64,000 bases of DNA, from positions 1 to 64,000 of the forward strand of contig NZ_SWBR01000005.1 of NCBI RefSeq assembly GCF_005116505.1. Direction: 5' to 3'. This stretch comes from Pedobacter polaris (GTDB taxonomy: Bacteria; Bacteroidota; Bacteroidia; Sphingobacteriales; Sphingobacteriaceae). Below, piece by piece: positions 16,659 to 26,130 of this stretch. Within the stretch, counting starts at the first letter, position 1. Each line of letters opens with the position of its first letter. The notes under the pieces are model-generated. The model searched no databases and was not told where the DNA came from. It saw nothing but the letters and a program-made list of their open reading frames with translations. A program made the position numbers and the translations under genes.

Positions 16659-18130
16659 AATTCTTGCTCTAATATCTTTTTCCAATCCTGATAAATTGGT
16701 TCGTATGCTGTTGTATTTTTTGGTTCTAAATATTTTAATAATTGATGTTGAGAAAATGCTTCTTCTGGACTTTTAAAGATCCCAGCGCCAATTCCAGCGC
16801 CTAAAGCAGCGCCAACACTACCATCATTTTCATATAGCTCTACAGGTACACCGGTTACATCTACAAACGTTTGGGCAAATACATCACTTAAAAATAAGTT
16901 TGCTTTTCCTGCCCTAATTACTTTTGGTTGCATTCCGTTTTCTCGCATAATATCTAATCCATATCTAAAAGCGAATACGATGCTTTCTTGTACAGCTCTA
17001 AAAATATCAGATTGATTGTGCGTATTTAAATCGATGCCTAAAAGTTGAGCTCCAGTATATTTGTTGTTCAACATCCGCTCTGCACCATTGCCAAAAGGTA
17101 AAATTTTTAGTCCTTTACTGCCAATTGGAGCTTGTGCGGCAATATGATTTAGCTCTGGATAAGATAAGTATGGAGCGAAATTGTGTTTAGCCCATCGATA
17201 CATACTACCTGTGCCATTAATGCAAAGTAGCACACCTGTATGTTTCTTTTCAGGAGAATAGGTAACGTGTGCAAAAGTGTTTACTCTAGATTGTTGATCG
17301 TAAGTTAATTCATCGCTCACACCATAAATTACACCAGAAGTTCCTGCGGTTGCAGCTACTTCACCCGGTTTTAATACATTTAAAGACAATGCGTTATTGG
17401 GCTGGTCGCCAGCTTTATAAGAAACAGGAATGCCAACTGTTAATCCTAATAGTTTTGCAATACCGTCTTTTAAGTGTCCATGTTCGGAAAATAAAGGTTT
17501 TATTGATGGAATTAAGTTATAATCTAGGCCATAATGTTCCATTACGTCTGCAGAGATTTCATCTTTTTTGAAGTCCCAAAATACACCTTCAGATAGGGCA
17601 GAGGTGCTAGTGGTGATTTCTCCAGTTAGCTTCATGGCAATAAAATCACCAGGCAGCATTATTTTATCTATTTTACTATAAATCTCTGGTTCGTTATTTT
17701 TTACCCATGCTAATTTAGAGGCGGTGAAATTTCCTGGAGAGTTTAAAAGGCTTTGCAGCGATCTTTCGTGGCCTATAGTGTCAAATGCTTTTTCGCCCAG
17801 CTCTACCGCACGACTATCGCACCATATAATACTATCTCTTAAAACTTCTTGGTCTTTATCTACAGTAACCAAGCCATGCATTTGGTAGGCAATGCCGATA
17901 GCTTTGATGTCCTTTGGATTAAATAAGTTTGAAGCATTAACCTTTAAAATAGCTTGCTGCACATTATGCCACCAATCCATTGGGCTTTGTTCTGCCCAGC
18001 CTGGTTGTGTAGATTTAATTGCCGTTTCCTCTTCGGGGTATTGTGCAGTAGCCACACTCTTTTGAGTGCTTACATCAACAACTGCAACTTTAATAGACGA
18101 TGTGCCTATGTCAATACCTAATAAATACAT
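16646..18130 (-). CDS. xylB: Xylulokinase
   Basis: The product has 494 residues of the FGGY kinase family; it phosphorylates D-xylulose with ATP to enter the pentose phosphate pathway. The N-terminal phosphate loop LLGIDIGTSSIKVAVVD, AIGIAYQMHGLV and the WCDSR motif, the catalytic Asp in AGDQPNNALSLN (about residue 240), and the C-terminal GGSVGAALGAG-like NDGSVGAALGAG are present. It is the first gene of the xyl unit, 95 bp from the LacI gene, with a TGCAAnCGnTTGCA operator 26 bp upstream of its start, so control by the LacI protein is expected. Confidence 0.96.
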   Translation of the reverse strand: MYLLGIDIGTSSIKVAVVDVSTQKSVATAQYPEEETAIKSTQPGWAEQSPMDWWHNVQQAILKVNASNLFNPKDIKAIGIAYQMHGLVTVDKDQEVLRDSIIWCDSRAVELGEKAFDTIGHERSLQSLLNSPGNFTASKLAWVKNNEPEIYSKIDKIMLPGDFIAMKLTGEITTSTSALSEGVFWDFKKDEISADVMEHYGLDYNLIPSIKPLFSEHGHLKDGIAKLLGLTVGIPVSYKAGDQPNNALSLNVLKPGEVAATAGTSGVIYGVSDELTYDQQSRVNTFAHVTYSPEKKHTGVLLCINGTGSMYRWAKHNFAPYLSYPELNHIAAQAPIGSKGLKILPFGNGAERMLNNKYTGAQLLGIDLNTHNQSDIFRAVQESIVFAFRYGLDIMRENGMQPKVIRAGKANLFLSDVFAQTFVDVTGVPVELYENDGSVGAALGAGIGAGIFKSPEEAFSQHQLLKYLEPKNTTAYEPIYQDWKKILEQELISP

Positions 18131-18151
18131 TTGATTAAATTTTGTTTACGT

Positions 18152-18173
18152 TTTATGCAAACGGTTGCATAAA
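18152..18173 (-). promoter_or_regulatory. LacI-family operator upstream of xylB
   Basis: TTTATGCAA and TTGCATAAA face each other across ACGG. The core TGCAAACGGTTGCA fits the LacI-family pattern with a central CG and is the same consensus (TGCAAnCGnTTGCA) as the site upstream of the LacI gene. It lies between the likely promoter (TATATCTTTA read on the minus strand) and the xylB start, the position expected for repression. Confidence 0.8.
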
Positions 18174-18225
18174 GATATATGTTAATTTTAAAAAGGAGAA
18201 TTTTTTATCATAAAAGGTGAGATTT

Positions 18226-19239
18226 TTAGTTAATGGTAGATTGTCTTTCTACTAATAGGGGATCTAAAATAACATGGTTAACATCTTGATAGGGGTTTTT
18301 AAGCTGAATCATTTTTAGAAACATTTTTGCACATTCACTACCCATTTGGTTAGGATGTTGATCTATGGTAGAAAGGCTAGGTGTAATGTAAGGGGAGAAT
18401 GCTTCATTAGCAAATCCAATAACACCTATTTGAGGTGGAGTCTCATTAATTTCTTTCAATTTTTTAATTACTCCTAATGCTGTAAAATCATCTCCTGCTA
18501 TAATTGCATCAGGTTTATTTTCAAGGCGCATTAACTTGCTAGCACCAAATCTTCCATCTTTTATTGATAGACCCCCGAAAATTATATGCTCTTTTAAAAT
18601 AGGCAGATTGTTTGTTTCTAATGCCGATTTATAACCTTTTAATCTATCATTAAATATTTTTATTTGATGAATTGTAGTTACAAAGGCTATATTTTTATAT
18701 CCTTGATCAATGAGATGTTGTGTTGCTAAATAACCAGCTCTAAAATCATCCAATGTCACTGTTGGTACTTTCAAATCGTTATGAACACGGTCAAACAGTA
18801 TCAATGGCTTATTTTGTTTAACAATTTCTGCAAAATGAGAAACATCTTCAGTTTCTAAAGACATGGAGGCCATAATGCCATCAACTTGTGCCTCTAGTAA
18901 TGTTTTAACGCCATTAATTTCATTCTCTACAGATTCATTTGATTGGTATAAAATCACTCTATAGCCACTATCTTTTAAGCCCTCTTCTATACTATGTATA
19001 ATTGAAGCAAAAAAATGCGCTTGTACGCTTGGCACAATTACACCTATGATATAGGTTTTACCAGACTTTAATGCAGAAGCAAGTCTATTTGGGCTATAAT
19101 TAAGTTTTTTAGCTGTAGCTATTACGGCTTCTCTAGTGGTATCGCTTATTGCAGAAAAACCACTTAGAGCCCTAGAAACCGTAGAAACTGTAATGTTAAG
19201 TTCCTTGGCAATGTCGTATATGGTGGTTTTCTTTTTCAA
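18226..19239 (-). CDS. LacI-family repressor, probable xylose regulator
   Basis: The product has 337 residues. The N-terminal LacI helix-turn-helix (TTIYDIAKELNITVSTVSRALSG) with hinge helix SPNRLASALKSGK is followed by a periplasmic-binding-like sensor (IIGVIVPSVQAHFFASIIHSIEEGL, VDGIMASMSLE, DAIIAGDDFTALG). It lies directly upstream of xylB-xylA on the same strand. Operators with the same core occur before xylB and before this gene, which supports control of both. The inducer is probably xylose or a metabolite; this is inferred from context only. Confidence 0.9.
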   Translation of the reverse strand: MKKKTTIYDIAKELNITVSTVSRALSGFSAISDTTREAVIATAKKLNYSPNRLASALKSGKTYIIGVIVPSVQAHFFASIIHSIEEGLKDSGYRVILYQSNESVENEINGVKTLLEAQVDGIMASMSLETEDVSHFAEIVKQNKPLILFDRVHNDLKVPTVTLDDFRAGYLATQHLIDQGYKNIAFVTTIHQIKIFNDRLKGYKSALETNNLPILKEHIIFGGLSIKDGRFGASKLMRLENKPDAIIAGDDFTALGVIKKLKEINETPPQIGVIGFANEAFSPYITPSLSTIDQHPNQMGSECAKMFLKMIQLKNPYQDVNHVILDPLLVERQSTIN

Positions 19240-19335
19240 TTTTTAAAGTAAGCCAAAATCTGTGAATTTTTTAAAGAAACAAATAAAAAAACTTGGATTT
19301 TATGAACCTCATCGATTTAATATATGTTAAAAATA

Positions 19336-19349
19336 TGCAATCGATTGCA
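19336..19349 (-). promoter_or_regulatory. LacI-family operator upstream of the regulator gene
   Basis: TGCAATCGATTGCA is a perfect 14-bp palindrome with central CG, matching TGCAAnCGnTTGCA of the xylB operator. It lies 97 bp upstream of the LacI start and 142 bp upstream of the divergent caspase gene. Autoregulation is likely; an effect on the caspase gene is possible. Confidence 0.75.
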
Positions 19350-19490
19350 GTTTTTTAAGAAAATATACTTAGCCAGACCAATATATGGTAGAGCTTTAAT
19401 AATTTTCAGCTGTTTTATTGTATATTTTTACTAGCATAAATACCAACTTTTAGGTATGTTTTATCGTACTAAAAAACTATACCTTAGTTT

Positions 19491-22400
19491 ATGGCTAGGT
19501 ATTTACTTCTATCTTTCTTATGGGTTGGCTTTGCATTTAATTCTTTAGCGCAAGCTCCAAAAAGCAATATTGTTCCAGTAGTTCAATCTGCTCATTCAGA
19601 TAAAATTGAATTTTATGATGTATGGAATGAGAAACACCTTTTGTTAACTACAAGCAAGAATGAAATCATTTTATGGAACACCCAGACTAACCTACAGCTG
19701 CGGAAAATATTAACACCTAACAAAATTACAGGAGCCGTTTTAACCAAAAATGGAGAGGAGATTGCAGTATTAAATTACGCAACAGGCAAAGATGCTTCAT
19801 TAAGGTTTTATAATACTCGAAATGGGAAATTGACTGATACTTTAGCCTATTATTCAAAGTTTGGAGAATCTGTTTATTGGAAAAGTCTTGATTTATTAGT
19901 TAGGAATAAAAACGGGAGCAAATTAGCTCTAAAAGCTTTTAATGAAGTTTTTTTGGTAGATCCCATTAAAAAAAATAAAAATGGGGCTTTTAAAGCTCAA
20001 GCCTATAGCACTAAAATTTCATTTACCAGTCAGGAGAATGAATTACTAATTGGTTACACGACTGATGGAAGTAATAGATTAGAAATTATTACCAATGATG
20101 GTAAGGTTATTAAAAGCTCAACTGCATTTGCAGAGGAATTTAATTCGATAGTTGAAGGAGGAAATACTTTTTTTGCATTAGGAAGGAATGGGAGTATAAC
20201 AGAATTTAACCATGAGTTAACAGTCGTAAATAGCATAAATCCGATAGGTAAAAGCAGATTGCAATCTAATAGTAGATTAATTTTAAGTAATGACGGTAAA
20301 CGATTAATAGTTCCTTTAAGTAATGATAAAATAGTTTACGATTTAACACAAAAAGCTTGGATAAATAAAAGCCGTGATATTTATGAGCCAATTATAGCAA
20401 TCAATGCAGATGCAACTCAATTAGCTGTTTTAAGTAATGCTGTAGATATTATTCAGCCCATTACTGGGAACAAATTGTTAATACAAAACGCTGCTGTAAT
20501 TGGGTTGGAAGGACTAAGAATTGTGCCTAAGGGAGATGTTATTTCTACTGCAAATGGCTATTCCAGACTATTAAACTTGCAAATAGGAAATCAGATAGAA
20601 AAAAAGTTCGAAATTAAAGAATGGATAAGTGATTCTTTGGCACTGTGCTTTGATAAAAACGGTTACATCAACACCGATCTCCAAATTAGAAATGTTTACA
20701 CCGAGCAAGTTGTTAATCAAATTAATAAGGAGGAAATGAAAATTGAAAATGCCACCATTTCTCCTGATTTTAAAACGATTGCTTTTTCTCATTCGTTAAC
20801 CAACAAGCTTTACTTAGCTAGCGGATCGAATTATACAACCATTAAAGCCATCAACAATCCTATAAATGAGATCAGGTATTTTGACGCTAAATTTTCTCCC
20901 AATAGTGATTTGCTAACCGTAAGTGGCATTAAGCAAATAGGAGTTTATGACATTAAAGCAAACAAGTGGATTTTAGGTGCTGATGAATTAGATGGATATG
21001 GATTTAGTGATTTTGCATTTACACCAGATAACAAGAGCCTTTTGTATGGGTATTTAAAATTTGAAAAAAACGTTGACGTCACTCAATCTTTTGTAAATGA
21101 AATACGAGAATTTGATTTTGCAACAAAGACATCTAAAACCAGATTAAAAATAGAATCAAGCAGTGTTTGCGAAATAATTTGCCACCCAAAAGAAAATATC
21201 TATGTATTAGGCTATGTAAGTGGGTTAATAGAGGTAAGAAGTTTGACTGACAATAGTATCATTTTTTCTAAAAACCAACACAGTTCTGCCATCAATGGAT
21301 TGGCTTTTCATCCAAACGGTAGGTGGTTGATTGCTTATGCAAATGATAAAATAATGAGTGTTAACGATTTTAAGTTAAATAAATCAATTATTAGTGCTAC
21401 AAAGTTATATGGAGATAATAAAGCGGGGATAGCTCTTTTTACAGCTGATAATTATTATATGGTACCTTCTTCTAATGCTGCCGGAATTCACTATGTAGAA
21501 GGTTTTAATACATATTCTTTTAAACAATTCGATTATCGATTCAATCGTCCTGATAAGGTATTACAGTCATTGGGCTCACCCGATACTGCATTAATTAATT
21601 CTTATAAAAAGGCTTATGAAAAACGCATCAAAAAGCTTGGAATCGATACTACTTTATTTACTAGTAATTATAGTGTGCCAGAAGCTGATTTTATAAACCG
21701 AGAGGAAATAAGTTTTGAGCGAAGGGAAAATAAATTGCTTTTAAAAATAAGGGGCAATGACAAAAATGTAAATTTAGATAGATTTAATGTTTGGATAAAT
21801 GAAGTCCCGATTTACGGTTTAAAAGGTGTTAATTTAAGAACTGCAAGGCGAAAATCTGTCGATACAACTATTACGGTAATACTTGCTGCTGGCGACAATA
21901 AGATTGAAACTTCTGTAATTAACACAAACGGAATTGAAAGCTATCGCCTACCACTAATGGTTAATTATAATCCAACGGATAAACCCAATGGTAAAATGTA
22001 TTTCTTAGGTGTTGGTATTAACAATTTCGCCCAAGCCGGACATAATTTGCAGTGGAGTGTAAAAGACATTAGAGACTTGGCTATTAAACTAAAAGAAAAA
22101 TATTTAGAAAACATTGAAATTGATACACTTTTTGATGATAAAGTAACTATAGAGAATATTTTAGCTTTAAAAACAAAGTTGAAAAAAAGTGAAGTTGATG
22201 ACAAGGTGATTATTGCCTATTCTGGTCATGGTTTATTAAGTGCTAGCTATGATTATTTTCTCTCTACCTATGACATTGATTTCAATAAGCCAGAAAAAAA
22301 TGGAATGGCCTATGATTCATTTGAGGATTTGGTCGACAACATTCCAGCTAGACAAAAATTGATGTTAATTGATGCTTGTCATAGCGGAGAAGTTGATAAG

Positions 22401-22826
22401 GAGGAGCTACAAAAGATGAATAAAAAAGAAACTGTGTTGGCTACAATAGGCATAGAGGCAAGTGCCGAAGGAACAAAAGCCGACGCAACAGGGAAGGGCG
22501 TAGTGGTTAAAAACCTAAGTAAGAATAGCAAACTTGGCATGAAAAATAGCTTTGAACTAATGCAAGATCTTTTTGCAAACATTGGAAAGGGAACAGGGGC
22601 TACAATTATTTCTGCTGCAGGAGGAATGCAATATGCTTTGGAGAAGAACAGTCTTAAGAATGGAGTTTTTACTTATAGTATTTTAGAATACATGAAAGAA
22701 ACTAAAACTGTGGGTATAAAGAAATTGAAAGATAGGGTTAATGATAGGGTAGTAGAATTAACAGCCGGTCTGCAACAACCAACTTCCCGCTCAGAAAATA
22801 CAGTTATTGATTGGGCTGTGTGGTAG
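19491..22826 (+). CDS. Exported WD40-repeat protein with C-terminal caspase (C14) domain
   Basis: The product has 1111 residues. A signal peptide (MARYLLLSFLW to NSLAQ) shows export. Residues about 30-650 carry WD40-like blades (EIILWNTQTNLQLRKIL, LTVSGIKQIGVYDIKANKW, SAINGLAFHPNGRWLIAY), probably two propellers. A linker is followed by a caspase-like domain from about 845 (MYFLGVGINNFAQ), with the catalytic His913 in AYSGHG and Cys963 in LIDACHSG, so the His-Cys dyad is intact. Proteins of this design occur in several bacteria but usually lack a described substrate. No gasdermin, effector or toxin gene is adjacent, so a defence role is not shown. The gene is divergent from the LacI gene and appears monocistronic. 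Confidence 0.9.
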   Translation: MARYLLLSFLWVGFAFNSLAQAPKSNIVPVVQSAHSDKIEFYDVWNEKHLLLTTSKNEIILWNTQTNLQLRKILTPNKITGAVLTKNGEEIAVLNYATGKDASLRFYNTRNGKLTDTLAYYSKFGESVYWKSLDLLVRNKNGSKLALKAFNEVFLVDPIKKNKNGAFKAQAYSTKISFTSQENELLIGYTTDGSNRLEIITNDGKVIKSSTAFAEEFNSIVEGGNTFFALGRNGSITEFNHELTVVNSINPIGKSRLQSNSRLILSNDGKRLIVPLSNDKIVYDLTQKAWINKSRDIYEPIIAINADATQLAVLSNAVDIIQPITGNKLLIQNAAVIGLEGLRIVPKGDVISTANGYSRLLNLQIGNQIEKKFEIKEWISDSLALCFDKNGYINTDLQIRNVYTEQVVNQINKEEMKIENATISPDFKTIAFSHSLTNKLYLASGSNYTTIKAINNPINEIRYFDAKFSPNSDLLTVSGIKQIGVYDIKANKWILGADELDGYGFSDFAFTPDNKSLLYGYLKFEKNVDVTQSFVNEIREFDFATKTSKTRLKIESSSVCEIICHPKENIYVLGYVSGLIEVRSLTDNSIIFSKNQHSSAINGLAFHPNGRWLIAYANDKIMSVNDFKLNKSIISATKLYGDNKAGIALFTADNYYMVPSSNAAGIHYVEGFNTYSFKQFDYRFNRPDKVLQSLGSPDTALINSYKKAYEKRIKKLGIDTTLFTSNYSVPEADFINREEISFERRENKLLLKIRGNDKNVNLDRFNVWINEVPIYGLKGVNLRTARRKSVDTTITVILAAGDNKIETSVINTNGIESYRLPLMVNYNPTDKPNGKMYFLGVGINNFAQAGHNLQWSVKDIRDLAIKLKEKYLENIEIDTLFDDKVTIENILALKTKLKKSEVDDKVIIAYSGHGLLSASYDYFLSTYDIDFNKPEKNGMAYDSFEDLVDNIPARQKLMLIDACHSGEVDKEELQKMNKKETVLATIGIEASAEGTKADATGKGVVVKNLSKNSKLGMKNSFELMQDLFANIGKGTGATIISAAGGMQYALEKNSLKNGVFTYSILEYMKETKTVGIKKLKDRVNDRVVELTAGLQQPTSRSENTVIDWAVW

Positions 22827-23109
22827 AATTTCATTCTAGTCTATTGTAAAAAAATGCCCATTAATAACAAACCACTAAAAATTATAGCGAATTTCTATTG
22901 ATCCCAGGTGTTTAAACCAACGTCAAAGTAGGGGTTGCAACAGCGAAAAATTAAATTAGTTTCTATTTTAAATTTCTATGTAAGCTTTGACTTTGCGTTA
23001 AGAACATTTCGATAAACCCTCTTTATCTTCGTTTTATAGGGTTTGACTTTAGTCTAACAAATTACAATAAGAACATATAATTTAAAAACTATTAAGTAAT
23101 TTTAGACTA

Positions 23110-23760
23110 ATGAAGACCTTAAAACTAATTGCCCTATTTCTTTTCGTTTTTGCAGCTGCAAAGGCACAACAAAAAGATGCTTTTTATAATGACATTCAAA
23201 ATTTTAAAAAGCAAGACAGTATTAAATTTCCGCCGAAGAATGCAGTATTGTTTATTGGCAGCTCAACTTTTACAAATTGGAAAGATGTACAAACTTATTT
23301 CCCGAAACATGTAATTATTAACCGGGGTTTCGGAGGCTCATCTCTTCCTAACGTAATCAATTATATTGGTGATATTGTTTATCCTTACCAACCTAAACAA
23401 ATAGTAATCTATTGTGGTGAAAATGATTTCATGGGAAATGCAACTGCAGAAATTGTTGTAAGTAGAGTGAAAAAATTGTTTGATTTGATTAGGGTAGAAT
23501 ATCCTAAAGTGCCTATTGCTTATATTTCTATCAAACCAAGTCCATCGAGAGAAAAATATAGACCACAAATGATTGAAGCAAATCAAAAGATTGCTGAAAT
23601 GATTAAAGTAATGAAACGTACAGAATTTATTAATACTTATGATGCCATGTTTAATGCAGATGGTACGATTATGAAGGATATTTTTCTATCAGATAATTTG
23701 CACATGAATGCCAAAGGTTATGCCATTTGGCAGAAAATAATGGAGCCTTATTTGAAGTAG
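23110..23760 (+). CDS. SGNH/GDSL-type hydrolase, secreted
   Basis: The product has 216 residues with a signal peptide ending AAKAQ. It shows the four SGNH blocks: block I FIGSSTF with nucleophile Ser52, block II with Gly in NRGFGGSSL, block III IVIYCGENDF with Asn, and block V SDNLHMNAKGY carrying the Asp-His pair. The family includes acetylesterases and platelet-activating-factor acetylhydrolase-like enzymes acting on ester bonds, often of sugars. The true substrate is unknown. A REP-like repeat follows 5 bp after the stop. Confidence 0.88.
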   Translation: MKTLKLIALFLFVFAAAKAQQKDAFYNDIQNFKKQDSIKFPPKNAVLFIGSSTFTNWKDVQTYFPKHVIINRGFGGSSLPNVINYIGDIVYPYQPKQIVIYCGENDFMGNATAEIVVSRVKKLFDLIRVEYPKVPIAYISIKPSPSREKYRPQMIEANQKIAEMIKVMKRTEFINTYDAMFNADGTIMKDIFLSDNLHMNAKGYAIWQKIMEPYLK

Positions 23761-23764
23761 TAAG

Positions 23765-23842
23765 ATTTGTCATTCCGAGTTTCGAGGAATCTATCGCTAG
23801 AATCCTTTAAATAGATTCTACGCTTCGCTCTGAATGACAAAT
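23765..23842. repeat. REP-like inverted repeat, copy 1
   Basis: ATTTGTCATTCCGAG and CTGAATGACAAAT are inverted ends of a 78-bp element; the inner arms contain GATTCTA and GAATC-type sequences. It lies between two converging genes and can fold into a long hairpin. It belongs to the same family as the copies near 26131, 28540, 52915 and 53327. Confidence 0.7.
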
Positions 23843-23845
23843 TTC

Positions 23846-24589
23846 TCATATATCAAACCTCAATCTTAATGCTTCGCTATTTGAACGACTAGAAGTTACT
23901 CTAGTTTCTGTTTGGTTGTTGAGTACAAAAATGAGTGCCCCGTTAAAGCCTTTTCTAATTTCTTTGATGTATTCAGTATTGATGATTTCGCTACGGTGAA
24001 TTCTTAAAAACTCTTCAGGTAATTTCTCTTCCAATGTAGATAAAGTAAAGTCAGTCAGGTGCTTTTTGTCATCCACAGTGTGAAGAAATACATATTTATC
24101 TTCTGCTTGAATATGAACGATATCATCTAATTTTATTAATAAAATCTTGTCTCCAAGTTTAACAGTTAAGGTTTTAATAGACTTTTTACCTTGAATTTGT
24201 CGGAGCAATTCTTCAATTGGAACTTGAGCCGAAACTAGGTTAGTTTGTTTTAATTTCTTGATGGTCTTCTCTAATCTTTCTATTTCAATGGGTTTCAAAA
24301 GATAATCGATAGAGCCCTCCTCAAAGGCTTTAATGGCATATTGATCGTAAGCTGTGGTAAAAACAACTTTAGGTTGATGTTTCAGTTTCGCTAACATTTC
24401 AAAACCATTTAATACTGGCATTTCAATATCCAAAAAGATTAAATCAGGTTTTAACGTTTCAATTATCTTTAATCCCTCATCTCCATTTTCTGCTTCTGCT
24501 ATAATTTCAATTTCGTCGTATTGCATTAACAAACGTTTAATGCGTTGGCGAGCTAATAGTTCATCATCAATAATTACGGTTTTCCACAT
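23846..24589 (-). CDS. LytTR-family response regulator
   Basis: The product has 247 residues. The receiver domain (1-120) has DDELLARQRI, the phosphoacceptor Asp in LIFLDIEMPVLNG, and the Lys in YLLKPIE. The LytTR DNA-binding domain (about 145-245) shows LLIKLDDIVHIQAEDKYVFLHT and FLRIHRSEIINTEYIKEI. It partners the sensor kinase 6 bp upstream in the same unit. Targets are unknown, but LytTR systems often control surface or peptide functions. Confidence 0.94.
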   Translation of the reverse strand: MWKTVIIDDELLARQRIKRLLMQYDEIEIIAEAENGDEGLKIIETLKPDLIFLDIEMPVLNGFEMLAKLKHQPKVVFTTAYDQYAIKAFEEGSIDYLLKPIEIERLEKTIKKLKQTNLVSAQVPIEELLRQIQGKKSIKTLTVKLGDKILLIKLDDIVHIQAEDKYVFLHTVDDKKHLTDFTLSTLEEKLPEEFLRIHRSEIINTEYIKEIRKGFNGALIFVLNNQTETRVTSSRSNSEALRLRFDI

Positions 24590-24595
24590 GGTGAT

Positions 24596-25660
24596 TTAAA
24601 TAAAAGGAATTGAAATTTTAATATGCTTTTCTGGTGTATTGTTGATCTGAATATCGTGATCCTCTTTGTACAACAATTGCAGTTTGTCAAATGTGCTTTG
24701 CAAGCCATAACCTGCAATTAATTCTTCAGGAAATGGAGCCCCACTATCATAAATGAAAATTTCAATCCTATTTCCGCTTTGCGTAATGTTTACTTTCATT
24801 TCCCCATTATCACGAACATCTTTTAAGCCGTGTTTTAAAGCGTTTTCTACCAAGGGCTGTAATAAAAAACGAGGAATTAATTTGTTTTCTAATGCTGATA
24901 ATACTTCAATTTGAAAGTTAATGCGATTGCCAAAACGTACTTTCTCAATGTCTAAATAAGTATTTAAAATCTCTACTTCCTCTTTTATAGAAACATGGTT
25001 TTCTTGCAATGTGTTAATGCTATATCTAAAAAGCTTTGAAAGTTTCATCGTCATATCTTCAGCTTTGTCAGCATCTTCATGAATTAAACTAGCTATTGAA
25101 TTTAAGGCATTGTACAAAAAATGTGGATTGATTTTAGATTGTAAAGCTTGCAACTCCGCTTGTGTTTTAAGTTGACTTAACTTCACTAAATCCATTTCTT
25201 TTGACTTTAATATAGCCTCTGCATTTATTCTTTGAAAATGGTAGAGTAAAATCAAAGTGCCTACAATGATGGTTATTAGTACATTGAATTTGTAATCGTT
25301 AATGTGGGCTATAAATTCATATTTAAAATCAAAAATTATAGAAACGATAATATAAGTGAGTTCCACACCAATAAATAGCCCTATGAAATTGCATAAATAA
25401 TAAATCCAAACAAAATTCCAAAAACCAATTTTAGCAGGCGTAAAATAACATTGAACTAAAGCTATTACATTTGCTATGCTAAGGGTAATGAATAAGCTAA
25501 AAAGGATGTTGAATAGTACGTTTTTAGTTTGTATGCCATTTGGGTTAAAGATATAGATGAAAGCGCTCATTAAAAAACCAACTGAAAGCCCAATTATGGC
25601 ATATTTGATATTAGTCTTGAGCCAGCCACCTTCTTTAAACGATAATCTTTTCTCTATCAT
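24596..25660 (-). CDS. LytS-type membrane sensor histidine kinase
   Basis: The product has 354 residues. Four or five membrane segments occupy about 15-155. The phosphoacceptor His lies in INPHFLYNALNSIASLI (His_kinase family), followed by an ATPase domain with LQPLVENALKHG and IFIYDSGAPFPEELIAGYGLQ. The signal is not known. It is upstream of its LytTR regulator. Confidence 0.93.
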   Translation of the reverse strand: MIEKRLSFKEGGWLKTNIKYAIIGLSVGFLMSAFIYIFNPNGIQTKNVLFNILFSLFITLSIANVIALVQCYFTPAKIGFWNFVWIYYLCNFIGLFIGVELTYIIVSIIFDFKYEFIAHINDYKFNVLITIIVGTLILLYHFQRINAEAILKSKEMDLVKLSQLKTQAELQALQSKINPHFLYNALNSIASLIHEDADKAEDMTMKLSKLFRYSINTLQENHVSIKEEVEILNTYLDIEKVRFGNRINFQIEVLSALENKLIPRFLLQPLVENALKHGLKDVRDNGEMKVNITQSGNRIEIFIYDSGAPFPEELIAGYGLQSTFDKLQLLYKEDHDIQINNTPEKHIKISIPFI

Positions 25661-25771
25661 GATATTTTAACAGGCATAATTTAGTGATTTTTTAACAGGT
25701 TCAAATTTGCGTAAAACAAGTGAGTTAATAAATGTATTATAGATGAATGGTAGAAACATTGAGATGAGTGG

Positions 25772-25802
25772 TTTATTATCTAATTCTATTTCTATACATT
25801 TG
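25772..25802 (+). promoter_or_regulatory. Promoter of the DUF6660 gene
   Basis: TATACATTTG contains a perfect TAnnTTTG at 25795-25802, with TTTA 19 bp upstream. The predicted start of transcription is near 25808, so any start codon upstream of it is unlikely. Confidence 0.6.
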
Positions 25803-25806
25803 CGGT

Positions 25807-26121
25807 GTGAAAAATCTAGGCATCTTTTATTTAATCATGGTGGTATTGCTCTCCGCTTTGCCATGCAGTGATGAGCTAGAAAATAAAGATTTTGTAGAAA
25901 ATACCTCAGCTATTATTTCACATGAAAAAGATGACTGTAAAACAGAAAGCTGTTCGCCAATTTGTCTATGCACTTGTTGTGGGCAAAGTGTGATAGAAAC
26001 GGACTTGGTTTCATTCACTACAAAAATTCTAGCTACAGAACGTCCTAGTCTTATTTCGGCTTATCACTTTAAGCTTGAGCAAAGAGATCAAAACATTTGG
26101 CAACCGCCGAAACTAGTTTAA
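25807..26121 (+). CDS. DUF6660-type cysteine-rich small protein
   Basis: The preferred start is a GTG at 25807 (VKNLGIFYL), giving 104 residues; it gives a normal signal peptide ending LSALPC and agrees with a promoter at 25795. An in-frame ATG at 25768 lies upstream of that promoter. The mature part has a metal-site-like Cys cluster: DDCKTESCSPICLCTCCGQ, six Cys in 14 residues, typical of the DUF6660 proteins that precede TonB receptors in this phylum. It may bind copper, zinc or another soft metal and supply or sense it for the receptor at 26364. This is inferred from residues and context. Confidence 0.72.
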   Translation: MKNLGIFYLIMVVLLSALPCSDELENKDFVENTSAIISHEKDDCKTESCSPICLCTCCGQSVIETDLVSFTTKILATERPSLISAYHFKLEQRDQNIWQPPKLV

Positions 26122-26130
26122 TAATTTTAA

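Noticed and set aside
19491..22826. Caspase gene as part of an abortive-infection or gasdermin system
   Set aside because: A signal peptide directs it out of the cytoplasm and no gasdermin or sensor gene is adjacent.
22824..22838. TAGAAT/ATTCTA hairpin at the caspase stop codon
   Set aside because: Short stem, no T-run directly after it, so not a convincing terminator.
23049..23110. TTAGTCTAA and TTAGACTAA inverted pair upstream of the SGNH gene
   Set aside because: Nine-base arms with a 44-base gap are likely by chance in AT-rich DNA, and nothing else supports a site.
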